Shown one piece after another: positions 32,467 through 41,876 of a stretch of DNA of 48,690 nt. Under the pieces are notes generated by a model. That model was not told the DNA's origin, searched no databases, and worked only from the letters and a program-made list of their open reading frames with translations. Within the stretch, counting starts at the first letter, position 1. Each line of letters opens with the position of its first letter. Source of the stretch: Allobacillus salarius (lineage in GTDB: Bacteria > Bacillota > Bacilli > Bacillales > Alkalibacillaceae); NCBI RefSeq assembly GCF_007559425.1, contig NZ_VMHE01000018.1:1-48690 (forward strand), read 5' to 3'. Both the position numbers and the translations under genes were made by a program.

Positions 32467-33876
32467 CTACTTTGATAGGTTAACCTTTCTAATCAATTCG
32501 ATAAATTCTTCGCTCTCAATCTCATTTGAGTGAGCCGGATTAGTAATGCTTTCTCCTTCAATAGCATAAGTTGGTCGCTGATCTATTAAACTTCCTAAAG
32601 ACTCTGCATGTTGACTTGTAATAGAGACCGCGCCGTCATGTGAATCATAATATTTAACTGTGCTAGTCCCTAGTCTTCCCGACGGTCGTTCGTAGAAATC
32701 ACGCCCAGCTACCGCTGTAATCTCCATATCGTCCAATTGACTGTATATCTCAGGGTTTGCAGACTTTAAATTTTTAACATCTTCTTTCATTTCTTCACTA
32801 GTCATATCTGTATATGCATTACTAAATTTAATTTGATTATTGGTTGTAGTATTAAGAGTGTTAAAGTCTAAGTAATCACTATATTCATCAGAAACCTTGT
32901 TCATGAATCCTGCGATAGTTGGAAAAGTATTGGCTAAACCACTAAGAAGGTTTTCATCGTAAGGTGTTCCTATTGTAGTAATGCTACTTACGTTTTCAGG
33001 ATAATCCATAGCAAACTGAAATGATCGCCTACCACCATAACTATGAGCGAACATATTGAGTTTGGTCTCCTCGTTTAATAGACCCATTTCAATTAACTTA
33101 TCCGTTAAATCATCACTTGTTTTCTGTCGATGTTCATTTTTATATTCTGTTTCATAAATAAGATGCAAACGAGCATCTTTTGAGAACTCTTTATTATTCT
33201 TCAAGTCATCTATACTTTTTATAACCTCTGGACCTAATATCCCTTCTTCGGTAACTAAATGATAGCTAATGTCTCCATCCCGATTTTCATAAATAAGCAC
33301 GTCACCAATATTAGCAGCCTTCTTTGCGGAGTCCAAAAAACTATCTCCGTTATCCTCAATCCCATGAATATACACCGAAACATCTTTAAATCCACTAAAA
33401 GGCCCCTTAATATCATTCATCTCACTATACAATCGATTCATATCGTTCAAAGCTTGATGGATGGGTGAACGATACGCTCGCGCAGCATTAGAGAATTCAA
33501 TATCAATTTGAGTTATTTTTCCTTTCAACATTTGATAAATATACCGAATATGATGATCAATATCATTTTGTATATTTATGACTCGGGATCGATCTTGATA
33601 ACTTGGATCTTCCATCCGATACAGCTTCGCGATCTCTGCCTCCTTACAAACTTCAAAGTCTTTGATCCACTTATCTATGGTTTGGATGATTTCATCTGCA
33701 TCGAACCGAATTTTATCACCCGATACAGAAGCACTAATAGATCCGTTGTTAAAATAATTCCAACAAGACACAAATGCATCTCTCACTCGCTTTGAAGCCG
33801 TTCGCTGAATAATATCTTCAGCTTGAGCCCGGTGGATATCTAAAATCTGTTTCAAAATCGGATCCATTTGATACAT
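32467..33876 (-). CDS. Lipase-like alpha/beta hydrolase with N-terminal helical domain
   Basis: This is a 469-residue protein without a signal peptide. Residues 1-150 are predominantly helical. From about 165 (VSVYIHGIEDNGDSF) it reads as an alpha/beta hydrolase with an oxyanion-type YIHG strand, nucleophile Ser279 in FAHSYGG and a C-terminal HDGAVSITSQ segment typical of lipases near the catalytic Asp/His. The ATG at 33876 has a strong AAGGAG site at 9 nt; the frame extends 18 codons upstream without a site. A helical N-terminus on a signal-less lipase and a co-transcribed lipoprotein suggest a type VII-exported effector, but no LXG signature is evident and an intracellular esterase is possible. 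Confidence 0.7.
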   Translation of the reverse strand: MYQMDPILKQILDIHRAQAEDIIQRTASKRVRDAFVSCWNYFNNGSISASVSGDKIRFDADEIIQTIDKWIKDFEVCKEAEIAKLYRMEDPSYQDRSRVINIQNDIDHHIRYIYQMLKGKITQIDIEFSNAARAYRSPIHQALNDMNRLYSEMNDIKGPFSGFKDVSVYIHGIEDNGDSFLDSAKKAANIGDVLIYENRDGDISYHLVTEEGILGPEVIKSIDDLKNNKEFSKDARLHLIYETEYKNEHRQKTSDDLTDKLIEMGLLNEETKLNMFAHSYGGRRSFQFAMDYPENVSSITTIGTPYDENLLSGLANTFPTIAGFMNKVSDEYSDYLDFNTLNTTTNNQIKFSNAYTDMTSEEMKEDVKNLKSANPEIYSQLDDMEITAVAGRDFYERPSGRLGTSTVKYYDSHDGAVSITSQHAESLGSLIDQRPTYAIEGESITNPAHSNEIESEEFIELIRKVNLSK

Positions 33877-33963
33877 GTCACTGAACTCCTTAGAAAGGTA
33901 TGTTAACTTGGAAATGCGTTTGATAGACATTGAAATTTGCTGGATAAACTCAGAAAGTTTCTT

Positions 33964-36111
33964 CTACCCCAACCCATTCTTCACCAAAACTGCCTTAATC
34001 GTCGTATAATCATACCGATCATCCAAAGCTTCCTTCAAAGGTTTCAACCTCGGTTCCTCGATCTGCTTACGGGCTTCCAAAATTTCCGCTTCTTCCTCCT
34101 CCGTGAAAAAGAGGATCCATTCAAGCGGGTGTCCTTCCTGATAAGCTTTGAACAGGTGATTTTCGATGGTCATTGACTTCACTTCACGTGCAATGGCAAT
34201 GTCTTTGATGGTTTTGCCGGATCGGAACATTTCGTAGCTAATCAGATGGCTCGGTCGGTCGTCTTGTGGGTTTGCCTTTCGTCGTTTCGGTGCGCCAGAA
34301 CTTGTAATCTTTACCCGCTTCCTCACATCCGGATTGTCCGCTCGCCATTTTTGAATGACCTCCAAAAACGCTTCGCCGTATTGCTCAAACTTCCGCTCAC
34401 CGACGCCCTTGATTTCAAGCATATTTTCTGGCGTCTCCGGAAAATAGCGACTTAATTCCTTGAGTGTGGCATCAGAAAACAAGACATATGGCGGCACATT
34501 TCGCTCATCAGCCATTTGTTTACGGAGTGCTCGTAACGCCTGGAAAAGCTCCTCCTCATAATCCGCTTCCTCACTTGTCGGAATCGGCGCAACAAACATT
34601 TCCACCGGACGCCTTCCCATCAAGACTTCTACAGAATTTTGATTAAGCCGCAACGTCGGAAATTGCCCTTCAACCATCGTAAGAAGCTGCTCGGCAACGA
34701 GGAAATGAATGCGTTCAGTCAATTCTTTTTCGGTATATGCCGACAGAATGCCATAAGTTGAGAGCCCATCCAGTCGGAAGTCCTTAATCTTTTTATCACG
34801 GGAGCCTTTCAAAACCTTCGCCGTCATCCCAACGCCAAATCGCTCACCCATCCGCTTCACGCAGGACAAAATCATCTGAGCCTCTTCGGTAATATCCGTT
34901 TTCTCCTGGCGTTCCGTACAATTACTGCAATGACCACACGGCTCTTTTGCCATCTCCCCTTCAAAATAATTCAAAATGAACGATGTCAGACAGCCGTGCG
35001 TATGACAATAATTAATCATCTCCTGAAGCTTACGGTACTCATTTTGCTTCGCCGCTTCATCGGCATTTGACTGTTCAATTAAAAATTTCTGCAGCTGAAC
35101 ATCTTGTGGTGAAAACAATAAAACACAGTCACTCGGTTCACCATCACGACCTGCACGCCCCGCTTCTTGGTAATACGACTCGATATTCATCGGCATCGCA
35201 TAATGTAAACAATAGCGCACATTCGATTTATCGATTCCCATCCCGAATGCGTTTGTCGCCACCATAATCGTTTTTTCATCATGAATGAAGGCAGCCTGCG
35301 CACTTTTCCGCTCTTCTTCAGGCAAACCCGCATGGTATTTTGCGACGTTTAACCCACGTGCATTCAAATCACTATGTAACGCGTCCACCTGTTTTCGCGT
35401 CGCCGCATAAATAATCCCCGACTCATCCGGATGCTCTTCAATGAAGGACCGGACATAGGAAGACTTATTCTTGCCCTTCACCAGATGAAAAGACAAGTTT
35501 TCACGCTCAAAACCAGTATTAATCACATGGTTATTTTCAATATGTAAAAGCTGCTGAATATCTGAGATGACCTCATCCGTAGCTGTAGCGGTTAATGCGA
35601 CAAACACCGGGATATTTGGAATCCGTTGTAAATTCGGGACAATCGAACGATAGCTCGGCCGAAAGTCATGCCCCCACTGCGAAATGCAATGCGCTTCATC
35701 AAACGCGACGAGCGAAATCTGAATTTTTCTCAGCGTACGAACAAAATAATCCGATTCAAAACGCTCCGGTGCAACATAAACGAATTTATATGTACCCGCT
35801 TGAATCTCCTGCATGCGCTCACTCAATTCACTTGAGGAAAGCGAACTATTAATAAACGTTGCCGAAATGCCAAGCGACTGCAGCGCATCCACCTGATCCT
35901 TCATCAATGAAATGAGCGGAGAAATAATGACCGCTGTTCCATCCATCGACAAGCCAGGAATCTGATAACAAATCGACTTCCCGCCACCCGTCGGCATGAC
36001 AGCAAGCGTGTTTTTCTGATTCAATATATAGTCAATCGTCTCCCCCTGTCCCGGACGAAACGACTCATAACCGAAATAAGTTTGTAGAATTTGTTGTTGT
36101 TTTGTTGGCAT
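33964..36111 (-). CDS. recQ: ATP-dependent DNA helicase RecQ
   Basis: This is a full-length 715-residue RecQ. Walker A TGGGKS is at residues 41-46, DEAH at 138-141 followed by the aromatic loop [14 protein letters not shown], and motif VI near [10 protein letters not shown] 315-324. The zinc site uses Cys374, Cys392, Cys395 and Cys398; the RQC domain spans about 405-500 and HRDC about 517-592. A C-terminal helix-turn-helix extension (about 620-715, [21 protein letters not shown]) is typical of Bacillus and Firmicute RecQ. It unwinds 3'-5' during recombinational repair. The ATG has GGAGG at 7 nt. Confidence 0.97.
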   Translation of the reverse strand: MPTKQQQILQTYFGYESFRPGQGETIDYILNQKNTLAVMPTGGGKSICYQIPGLSMDGTAVIISPLISLMKDQVDALQSLGISATFINSSLSSSELSERMQEIQAGTYKFVYVAPERFESDYFVRTLRKIQISLVAFDEAHCISQWGHDFRPSYRSIVPNLQRIPNIPVFVALTATATDEVISDIQQLLHIENNHVINTGFERENLSFHLVKGKNKSSYVRSFIEEHPDESGIIYAATRKQVDALHSDLNARGLNVAKYHAGLPEEERKSAQAAFIHDEKTIMVATNAFGMGIDKSNVRYCLHYAMPMNIESYYQEAGRAGRDGEPSDCVLLFSPQDVQLQKFLIEQSNADEAAKQNEYRKLQEMINYCHTHGCLTSFILNYFEGEMAKEPCGHCSNCTERQEKTDITEEAQMILSCVKRMGERFGVGMTAKVLKGSRDKKIKDFRLDGLSTYGILSAYTEKELTERIHFLVAEQLLTMVEGQFPTLRLNQNSVEVLMGRRPVEMFVAPIPTSEEADYEEELFQALRALRKQMADERNVPPYVLFSDATLKELSRYFPETPENMLEIKGVGERKFEQYGEAFLEVIQKWRADNPDVRKRVKITSSGAPKRRKANPQDDRPSHLISYEMFRSGKTIKDIAIAREVKSMTIENHLFKAYQEGHPLEWILFFTEEEEAEILEARKQIEEPRLKPLKEALDDRYDYTTIKAVLVKNGLG

Positions 36112-36216
36112 GGGTGGGCCTCCTTGAGTAGTCTATTCTATGTTTATTGTAGCATTTATGGGTGAGATTAATATAACAACTCTATTTTTTCGATGCTTTA
36201 GGATTTATCCGTCCTT

Positions 36217-36426
36217 CTTCGGTGTTGATATGAGAAACTTCAACATTAATCTACCGACCTTCTCCATTAATTTTTGAGGCTTCAACACTTATTCGTTGAG
36301 CTTCAACATTAATTTGCTAAACTTCAACACTTATTTGCTGAGCTTCAACACTAATTCGCTAAGCTTCAACACTTATTTGCTGAGCTTCAACATTAATTCA
36401 CTAGTCTTCAACATTCATTGAATTTA
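36217..36426. repeat. 21-nt phased intergenic array, CTTCA class, 10 units
   Basis: The core CTTCAACAYTWATT recurs at 36217, 36238, 36259, 36280, 36301, 36322, 36343, 36364, 36385 and 36406, every step exactly 21 nt. The first units are more degenerate (CTTCGGTGTTGAT). The array fills the gap between the recQ start and the NERD protein stop on the same strand. Confidence 0.92.
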
Positions 36427-36427
36427 A

Positions 36428-37456
36428 CTAAACTCCAAGCCTCTCTTTCATCACCTTATTCAATTGAAACAAGTAATCGAAATCGTCACTTAGAAAGTTG
36501 TATGTTAGTTGATAATTTCTTAAGTACTTATCTCCGTAACTAACAGCAGCTCTCTTTAACATTTCTCGGGATGTACTATTTGATTCTAGCCCAGTATATT
36601 TCCGAAATGCTCTGTTCGTTATTTCATTTCCATATAATAAATAATAGTCTTTGAGTGCATTTTCATGGGCTAAGGCGTCACGGTAGTTGCATCGTGTACA
36701 CTGCCATCGACGTCTGATCATCTTCATGCCTAGGTTTCCACAATTTATGCAGAAAATTCCATGGTTAAGTTCGCTTGGTTGGATTCGATTTTGCTTGAGG
36801 ATGTCTGGTAGATAAGGAGCATTGTGGCGTTTAATTTGATTGGAAAGATGGTTGATCTGCTTGACGGTGAGGTGGTTGGCGTGTTCCTTTGATAGTTCCC
36901 GAAATAATGAAGGTAGCCGTTGAAGGGATATGACGCGAGATGCGTGATGAGTATTTGTGGATTCGATTCGTAATCTCGTGTTGGAGTTGGTCATCACGAC
37001 ATAGTATTCTACTGGCAGTTTGCTTATGTCATATTGTTCTAGCCAGTTCGATAATTGAAACGCTTGCTCTTCGGCTTGCAAAACGGGGTCTTCAAAGACT
37101 TTAAATTCGTCGCCTTTTGTCTGAATCACTTGATGCACCGTATCATCAAATAATAAGTCATCACTATAATATTTGGATTCGAGAATAAGTATAAATTTAG
37201 AGGAGATTAAAATGAAATCCATTTGAAAATGATTCGAATGAAGATTGAGGCGGACATTGGGCAAGATTTTGCAATAGGATGGAAATTTGCTAAGTGGATA
37301 AAGCAGTCGCTTTTCACCGTGGAAACCAGCGAGTTCATTGCTTACCTTTTTCTGAATTTGTGGATAGCGCTCATGATGAGCAGGTAATCGATGATGCAAA
37401 GCTAGCAACATGAGAATGTGGGGAGAGGGATAGAGGGTTAACTTTCGTGTAGACAA
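36428..37456 (-). CDS. NERD-domain protein with C-terminal zinc ribbon
   Basis: This 342-residue protein has a nuclease-related domain at about residues 40-160. HGEKRLLYPL, the core FQMDFILISSKFILILESK (Asp80, Glu93, Lys95, a PD-(D/E)XK-like set) and ENLTDD-like HQVIQTKGDEF follow the NERD pattern. A four-Cys ribbon at Cys236/Cys239 and Cys253/Cys256 follows, then a helical tail. NERD proteins are thought to process DNA, often linked to helicases; recQ next door on the same strand fits that, though a 300-nt array separates them. Confidence 0.85.
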   Translation of the reverse strand: MSTRKLTLYPSPHILMLLALHHRLPAHHERYPQIQKKVSNELAGFHGEKRLLYPLSKFPSYCKILPNVRLNLHSNHFQMDFILISSKFILILESKYYSDDLLFDDTVHQVIQTKGDEFKVFEDPVLQAEEQAFQLSNWLEQYDISKLPVEYYVVMTNSNTRLRIESTNTHHASRVISLQRLPSLFRELSKEHANHLTVKQINHLSNQIKRHNAPYLPDILKQNRIQPSELNHGIFCINCGNLGMKMIRRRWQCTRCNYRDALAHENALKDYYLLYGNEITNRAFRKYTGLESNSTSREMLKRAAVSYGDKYLRNYQLTYNFLSDDFDYLFQLNKVMKERLGV

Positions 37457-37543
37457 GATTCAATCGCTCCTTTTATTTTATTGTACTTTTAAGTATAGCT
37501 AATTCTAGTTAAATGACAAGTAGGTTGATAGGCTGTGTTCAAG

Positions 37544-37878
37544 CTTCAGGGTTAATACGTATTTCTTCAGTGTTGATTTGCATGGCTTCAGTGTAGATGC
37601 GCACAACTTCAGTGTTAATTCAGATTTCTTCAACATTAATTTGCAATCCTTCAACATTAATTCAAGCTTCTTCAACATTAATTCAAGCTTCTTCAACATT
37701 AATTCAAGCTTCTTCAACATTAATTTGCAATCCTTCAACATTAATTCAAGCTTCTTCAACATTAATTTACAATCCTTCAACGTTAATTCAAGCTTCTTCA
37801 ACATTAATTTGCAATCCTTCAACATTAACCCTAATCTTTCAGCGTTTAGTCGTTACACTTCAGCATCCTCCCTAACCC
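37544..37878. repeat. 21-nt phased intergenic array, CTTCA class, 16 units
   Basis: CTTCARNRTTAAT cores occur at 37544, 37565, 37586, 37607, 37628, 37649, 37670, 37691, 37712, 37733, 37754, 37775, 37796, 37817, 37837 and 37858. All steps are 21 nt except one of 20. The first four units have CTTCAG, the rest CTTCAAC. In the centre two spacer types (TCAAGCTT and TTGCAATC) interchange. The array lies between the NERD start and the response regulator terminator. Confidence 0.92.
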
Positions 37879-37907
37879 CACAAAAAAAGACACCAACCAA
37901 AGTCAGT
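37869..37907 (-). terminator. Weak terminator of the response regulator gene
   Basis: On the minus strand GGCACTGACTTTGGTTGGTGTC forms a short stem followed by TTTTTTT, just past the regulator stop. The stem is only about 5 bp with a G-T pair. Confidence 0.5.
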
Positions 37908-37909
37908 GC

Positions 37910-38602
37910 CTACCTGCTCGCACGATCGTTCTTTTCCATTGAAAAGGAATAGCCGAAGCCTCTTACGGTGTGGATGTATTTGACGTCGTTCGACTTCTCG
38001 AGTTTCTTCCTCAAATTTCGTATGTGAACTTTGACGGTTTGGATGTTGCCGGTCGCGTCCATGCTCCAAATGTCGTCATAGAGTTGATCGTGGCTCCAAA
38101 TTCGTTTTGGGTATTGAGCTAGCTGAATGAGTAGTTTCATTTCTTTCGCTGTCAACGGAATTAGTTCACCGTTCAAGTAGCAAAGTTTGTTGTCGATATG
38201 AATTTCCAAGTCTCCGTATTTTAATCGTTTGGCACCTTTCGCAAGGTTGACATGGTAGCGTCTAATATTTGCCCGAATTCTTGCTTCTAGTTCGTCGAAG
38301 TCAAATGGCTTTGTCAAATAGTCATCTGCGCCAAGTTCAAAACTGGTGAGTTTATCAACCAATTGTTTGCGTACGCTAATAAAAATAATCGGAACAATTA
38401 ATTGCTTACGAATTTCCTGACAAACTTCGAAACCATCTCGACCAGGCATTTCAATGTCTAATAAGATGAGTTGTGGGATGGTGTGCGAAATGATTTCCAG
38501 CGCTTCATCACCGTTTTCAGCAGTAAAAACAGTAAAGCCTTTTTGCTTCAAATAAAGTGCGGTCATTTCACGGATATCACGGTCATCTTCAACAATCAAC
38601 AC
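37910..38602 (-). CDS. OmpR/PhoB-family response regulator
   Basis: This protein of about 230 residues has a receiver domain (acidic pair EDD at the start, phospho-acceptor Asp49 in LLDIEMPG, switch Ser in FISVR, Lys98 in LTKPF). A C-terminal winged helix (about 125-225, TAKEMKLLIQL ... VHIRNLRKKLE ... TVRGFGYSF) follows. It is the last gene of the pilus unit, 32 nt after a sortase, and probably partners the histidine kinase at 44861. The coordinates use GTG at 38602, but that has no ribosome site. AAAGGAGGAG lies about 6 nt before an ATC codon at 38615-38617, which would give IGKHKVLIVEDD, so an ATC start is likely. Confidence 0.9.
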   Translation of the reverse strand: MLIVEDDRDIREMTALYLKQKGFTVFTAENGDEALEIISHTIPQLILLDIEMPGRDGFEVCQEIRKQLIVPIIFISVRKQLVDKLTSFELGADDYLTKPFDFDELEARIRANIRRYHVNLAKGAKRLKYGDLEIHIDNKLCYLNGELIPLTAKEMKLLIQLAQYPKRIWSHDQLYDDIWSMDATGNIQTVKVHIRNLRKKLEKSNDVKYIHTVRGFGYSFSMEKNDRASR

Positions 38603-38634
38603 CTTATGTTTTCCGATCGTCTTCTCCTCCTTTA

Positions 38635-39357
38635 TTATCGTCTAACACCATAGACGACTAACCGGTGAGTATTGGAACGGTATGGATGACAAGTTAACAA
38701 CGTAGCTAAATCTTTTCCTTCCTTCACCCGTAAAGAGTCTGTTTCATGAGGCAAAATAACAGCAGACCCTTCAACTTTATAGACTAGTCGTTCATCAAGT
38801 GTATGAATATAAAAAACATCTCCAGGTTGCAGCTCGTCTAAGTTTCGAAACATTTCCTTTGTGCCCATTCCGCGGTGGCCTGCCAGTACGGTATGTGTAT
38901 TCGGTCCACCAACAGGTAAAGATGAGCCTTCGACTTGGCCGATTCCTTGAGATAATGCGTAATCACTCGCTCCTAGAAGAATCGGAATATGTAAGCCAAG
39001 TTTTGGGATTTCAAGCGTTGCGAATGTATCAATGTCGGTCGTGTTTCCTTGAGTGTCAGCGGTTAAGCTTCTTTCCTTTAACACCTGGCTGCACTGTGTA
39101 TAATCAAGTGGATTATATCCTTCGGTGAATGGATCACTGAGTCCCTCGTCATTCTGATAAATCGCATTGTTACATTCACGTGCATCGTTAATCTTTTTTC
39201 GTTTGAGTGTTGTAGGGATGGTATCCGCTTCAGCATGAAAATGATCTACATAGGTATGTTGGATTTGATTATTGATGAATTGTGCAACGTGAGGATAGAT
39301 AACGACAATTACTCCAATCGCAAATAGGCCGACAATGAATCCTTTTTTCTTGTTCAT
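38635..39357 (-). CDS. Class C-type pilin sortase lacking the C-terminal membrane helix
   Basis: This is a 240-residue sortase with an N-terminal membrane anchor (about residues 7-23). Catalytic residues are His161 (LAGHRGM), Cys223 (TLLTCHPY) and Arg232 (NTHRLVV). The lid motif DPF at 75-77 marks it as class C, the type that polymerises pilins. It ends right after the last strand and lacks the C-terminal membrane helix found in its neighbour. The insert between anchor and core holds two extra Cys residues (62 and 89) that could form a disulphide. Its ATG overlaps the stop of the upstream sortase (ATGA), so translation is coupled. Confidence 0.92.
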   Translation of the reverse strand: MNKKKGFIVGLFAIGVIVVIYPHVAQFINNQIQHTYVDHFHAEADTIPTTLKRKKINDARECNNAIYQNDEGLSDPFTEGYNPLDYTQCSQVLKERSLTADTQGNTTDIDTFATLEIPKLGLHIPILLGASDYALSQGIGQVEGSSLPVGGPNTHTVLAGHRGMGTKEMFRNLDELQPGDVFYIHTLDERLVYKVEGSAVILPHETDSLRVKEGKDLATLLTCHPYRSNTHRLVVYGVRR

Positions 39358-40202
39358 CGTCTTTTCCACCTTTTCCTACGTCGAATATACCAATACGTTA
39401 GTATCGACATCAATAAAATTAACAAAGCGATCCACAGTAGATACATTGGTTTCTCTGCTTCGATCATCGGTCCATCTGGAGTAATTAGTGCGGCGGCTTC
39501 TTTTGTTTCTTCAGTAGGAATACGTTTACCTCGCACAAGAAGGCGGTGTGTGTTGATCATGTACGGTTCACAAGTAATCAACGTAACGAGGTCTTCGGTA
39601 GGATTGAATTCGAGCCAACTCGTTTCTGTCGGCAGGACAATTTGGATATCATCCACTTCATACGTTAACGTTTCCCCTAAAGTATGGATTTGAAACCTAT
39701 CTTTTACTTTTATTTCATCTAAATTCCTAAAAAGCTTCGAACTGGGTAAACCACGATGTCCTGTTAATGCCGCATGATTACCTTTCCCACCAACTGGTAA
39801 GGAAGAATTCGGCATATGGCCGATTCCTTGACTCAGTACATCTTCGCTGACACCATGATAAATCGGGATGCGAACATCAATCGAGGGGATTTCAATACTT
39901 CCCATCGCCTCCCCAATATCTAACACATTCAAATAATGCTGATTTTCTTCCACTTCGCCACTTACTTCTTCAGCAAAAGGATCTTCAATCGATACAGGTT
40001 GATTTTGGAGCGCCGCATTATACTCTTCAGCCTTCTGTCTTTCCTGTTCCTTTTTCTCATCGGACATGTTTTTCCACGCTTCATTATGCTTGGTAATCGA
40101 TGAATGGTGCTCCTGTGTATTTAACCAATCACTAATAATTGGATAAAAAAAGATACTGAGTCCGACGACAAATACCGCTACCACGATGAACTTTCGGAAC
40201 AT
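39354..40202 (-). CDS. Class C pilin-polymerising sortase
   Basis: This is a 282-residue class C sortase: N-terminal helix (about residues 5-22), lid motif DPF at 74-76, catalytic His149 (LTGHRGL), Cys211 (TLITCEPY), Arg220 (NTHRLLV) and a C-terminal helix (about 253-272) with a basic tail. It would link the shaft pilin through its sorting motif to the YPKN lysine of the next subunit. The ATG at 40202 has AAAGGTGAG; the frame extends 16 codons upstream without a site. A hairpin separates it from the pilin gene. Confidence 0.94.
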   Translation of the reverse strand: MFRKFIVVAVFVVGLSIFFYPIISDWLNTQEHHSSITKHNEAWKNMSDEKKEQERQKAEEYNAALQNQPVSIEDPFAEEVSGEVEENQHYLNVLDIGEAMGSIEIPSIDVRIPIYHGVSEDVLSQGIGHMPNSSLPVGGKGNHAALTGHRGLPSSKLFRNLDEIKVKDRFQIHTLGETLTYEVDDIQIVLPTETSWLEFNPTEDLVTLITCEPYMINTHRLLVRGKRIPTEETKEAAALITPDGPMIEAEKPMYLLWIALLILLMSILTYWYIRRRKRWKRR

Positions 40203-40232
40203 ACCACTCACCTTTCCCCTTTGAAGATTAAG

Positions 40233-40265
40233 GTTAAGAAGGAGACGCATTGTCCCCTTCTTAAC
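40233..40265 (-). terminator. Intercistronic hairpin between pilin and sortase genes
   Basis: GTTAAGAAGG and CCTTCTTAAC form a perfect 10-bp stem with a 13-nt loop. There is no strong T run, so it is more likely a partial terminator or mRNA-processing and stability element. It would keep pilin in excess over sortase. Confidence 0.65.
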
Positions 40266-40277
40266 TTTCCATCAAAT

Positions 40278-41864
40278 TTAAGCCGTTTCATTTCTGCGAT
40301 GACGGATATACATCACTAAAGCTGTTCCCATCAATAATGCACCGATAAGAGTGAAGAGCGATGTACCAATTCCACCTGTTTTCGGTAATTCCCATCCGGA
40401 CTTGTAGTTATCTACTGTGATGACATGATCGCTCTTATTAGCATTAACGGAGAAGCTGATCGGGTTGTTTAATTTGTTGTAAGGCTTCATGACACCATCG
40501 TCATCGTACATCGGAGCTTTTGTTTCGATTAACTCATAATCGCCGTAGTCGAGTTCACCGAAATCAATTTCACCGTTTTCATCTGTTGTGCCGGTAAATA
40601 CTTCTTCTGTGTCCGTGTTAACGACTTTAAATTCAGCACCTTCAAGTAACGCTTCCGTATCCCCATCTTGTTTAACCACAACTAACGTACCTGCAGTCGG
40701 TAAGAAATCTACTGGGTCAGTTGTTTTATCACCAGATTGATCGTGTTTGTTCGTGTATTCTACAGATGCCTCGTTGGAAATTGCTTCATTTGCCGTTGCA
40801 TCTTCTGAGATGAAGACATCAAATTCGATGACCACTTGATTGACCGACTCAAATGCGGCAAAATCGTTTACATCCCACGTCAACGTTTGACCGTTTTGAT
40901 TGAATGTAAATGCACTTGAATCAACCCCATTCACATCCCAGCTACCATCGACATAGCTTAAGTCATCATCCAAAATATCGGTTACTTTAAAGTTCGTATA
41001 CTCAAACATGTCACCTGGTACATCAATCGTAATTGAGTAAGTGATTTCTTCTCCACGGTTGCTGGTATCTACACTGACGTCTTTTTCAATATCCGGCTCC
41101 CGATAGTTTACCGCCTCGACCGTGATGTCTGAGTCACTATCTTCTACAGAAAATTCGATTCGTTGATCACCCAAGACATAACCATCAAGTGTATGCGTCT
41201 CTTTGAAATAATAATCACCATAAGGTAAATTTTCTACGACGATCTTTCCATTCTCATCTGTTACAAAAGGAACTGAACCATCGACTAACTCGTCGTCATC
41301 CCCTCTGTACAGCTCGAATATGACACCTGGCAGTCCTAAGAAGTCATTACTTCCATCTTTCTTCGTCAACTCAACGTCATTTCGGATTGTTTCGTTTTTC
41401 GGATAAATATTTACGTGGTAGAATGATTCGCTTCCGTCTTGAACAGTCATAGGAATATCTACGAAAAATTCTTGAGTATTTAAATTGACATGGTCTGGTC
41501 CGTCTATTTCTTGAACTTTATATCTACCTAGTGGAATCTCCATCCAACCTGTTATTCCATCCGGACCAGTCACTTTCGTCGACGTAAATCCATCTGTAAC
41601 TTCTGTCCAAGTATCAAATTCTTTGTTGTATTCGTGCGTCTGGATAATTTGATACGTCACACCTTCGAGTGGTATGCCCTCAACTGGATCAGTTAACTCT
41701 CGTCCATCAGCATCCCCTTGTGCTGCTCCAGGTTCTTGTTCATATTTATGAATAAACAACGAACCATACGAAGGCGAGTACGGGTTTTCTACACCCGCAA
41801 CGCTCAAAGGCAATAACAAACTAAAAATTAACAAAGCGATTAACGTTGTGGCTAATTTTTTCAT
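40278..41864 (-). CDS. SpaA-type major shaft pilin
   Basis: This 528-residue surface protein has a signal peptide (about 1-24) and several Cna-B/SpaA-like domains. The pilin motif YPKN at residues 154-157 makes Lys156 the likely linkage lysine. E-box-like segments lie near Glu222 (YGDYYFKET) and Glu447 (YGDYELIETKAP). A DUF11-like isopeptide domain spans about 258-385, and the sorting signal LPKTG at 493-497 is followed by a membrane helix and RHRR tail. All parts needed for sortase-polymerised pili are present, so this is the shaft subunit. It is encoded 12 nt after the adhesin stop. Confidence 0.95.
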   Translation of the reverse strand: MKKLATTLIALLIFSLLLPLSVAGVENPYSPSYGSLFIHKYEQEPGAAQGDADGRELTDPVEGIPLEGVTYQIIQTHEYNKEFDTWTEVTDGFTSTKVTGPDGITGWMEIPLGRYKVQEIDGPDHVNLNTQEFFVDIPMTVQDGSESFYHVNIYPKNETIRNDVELTKKDGSNDFLGLPGVIFELYRGDDDELVDGSVPFVTDENGKIVVENLPYGDYYFKETHTLDGYVLGDQRIEFSVEDSDSDITVEAVNYREPDIEKDVSVDTSNRGEEITYSITIDVPGDMFEYTNFKVTDILDDDLSYVDGSWDVNGVDSSAFTFNQNGQTLTWDVNDFAAFESVNQVVIEFDVFISEDATANEAISNEASVEYTNKHDQSGDKTTDPVDFLPTAGTLVVVKQDGDTEALLEGAEFKVVNTDTEEVFTGTTDENGEIDFGELDYGDYELIETKAPMYDDDGVMKPYNKLNNPISFSVNANKSDHVITVDNYKSGWELPKTGGIGTSLFTLIGALLMGTALVMYIRHRRNETA

Positions 41865-41876
41865 TCAACTTCTCCC

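Noticed and set aside
37505..37875. Open frames giving MLKKLELMLKDCK or SFFNINSSFFNIN repeats
   Set aside because: They are produced by the CTTCA-class array, open on both strands, with no ribosome site.
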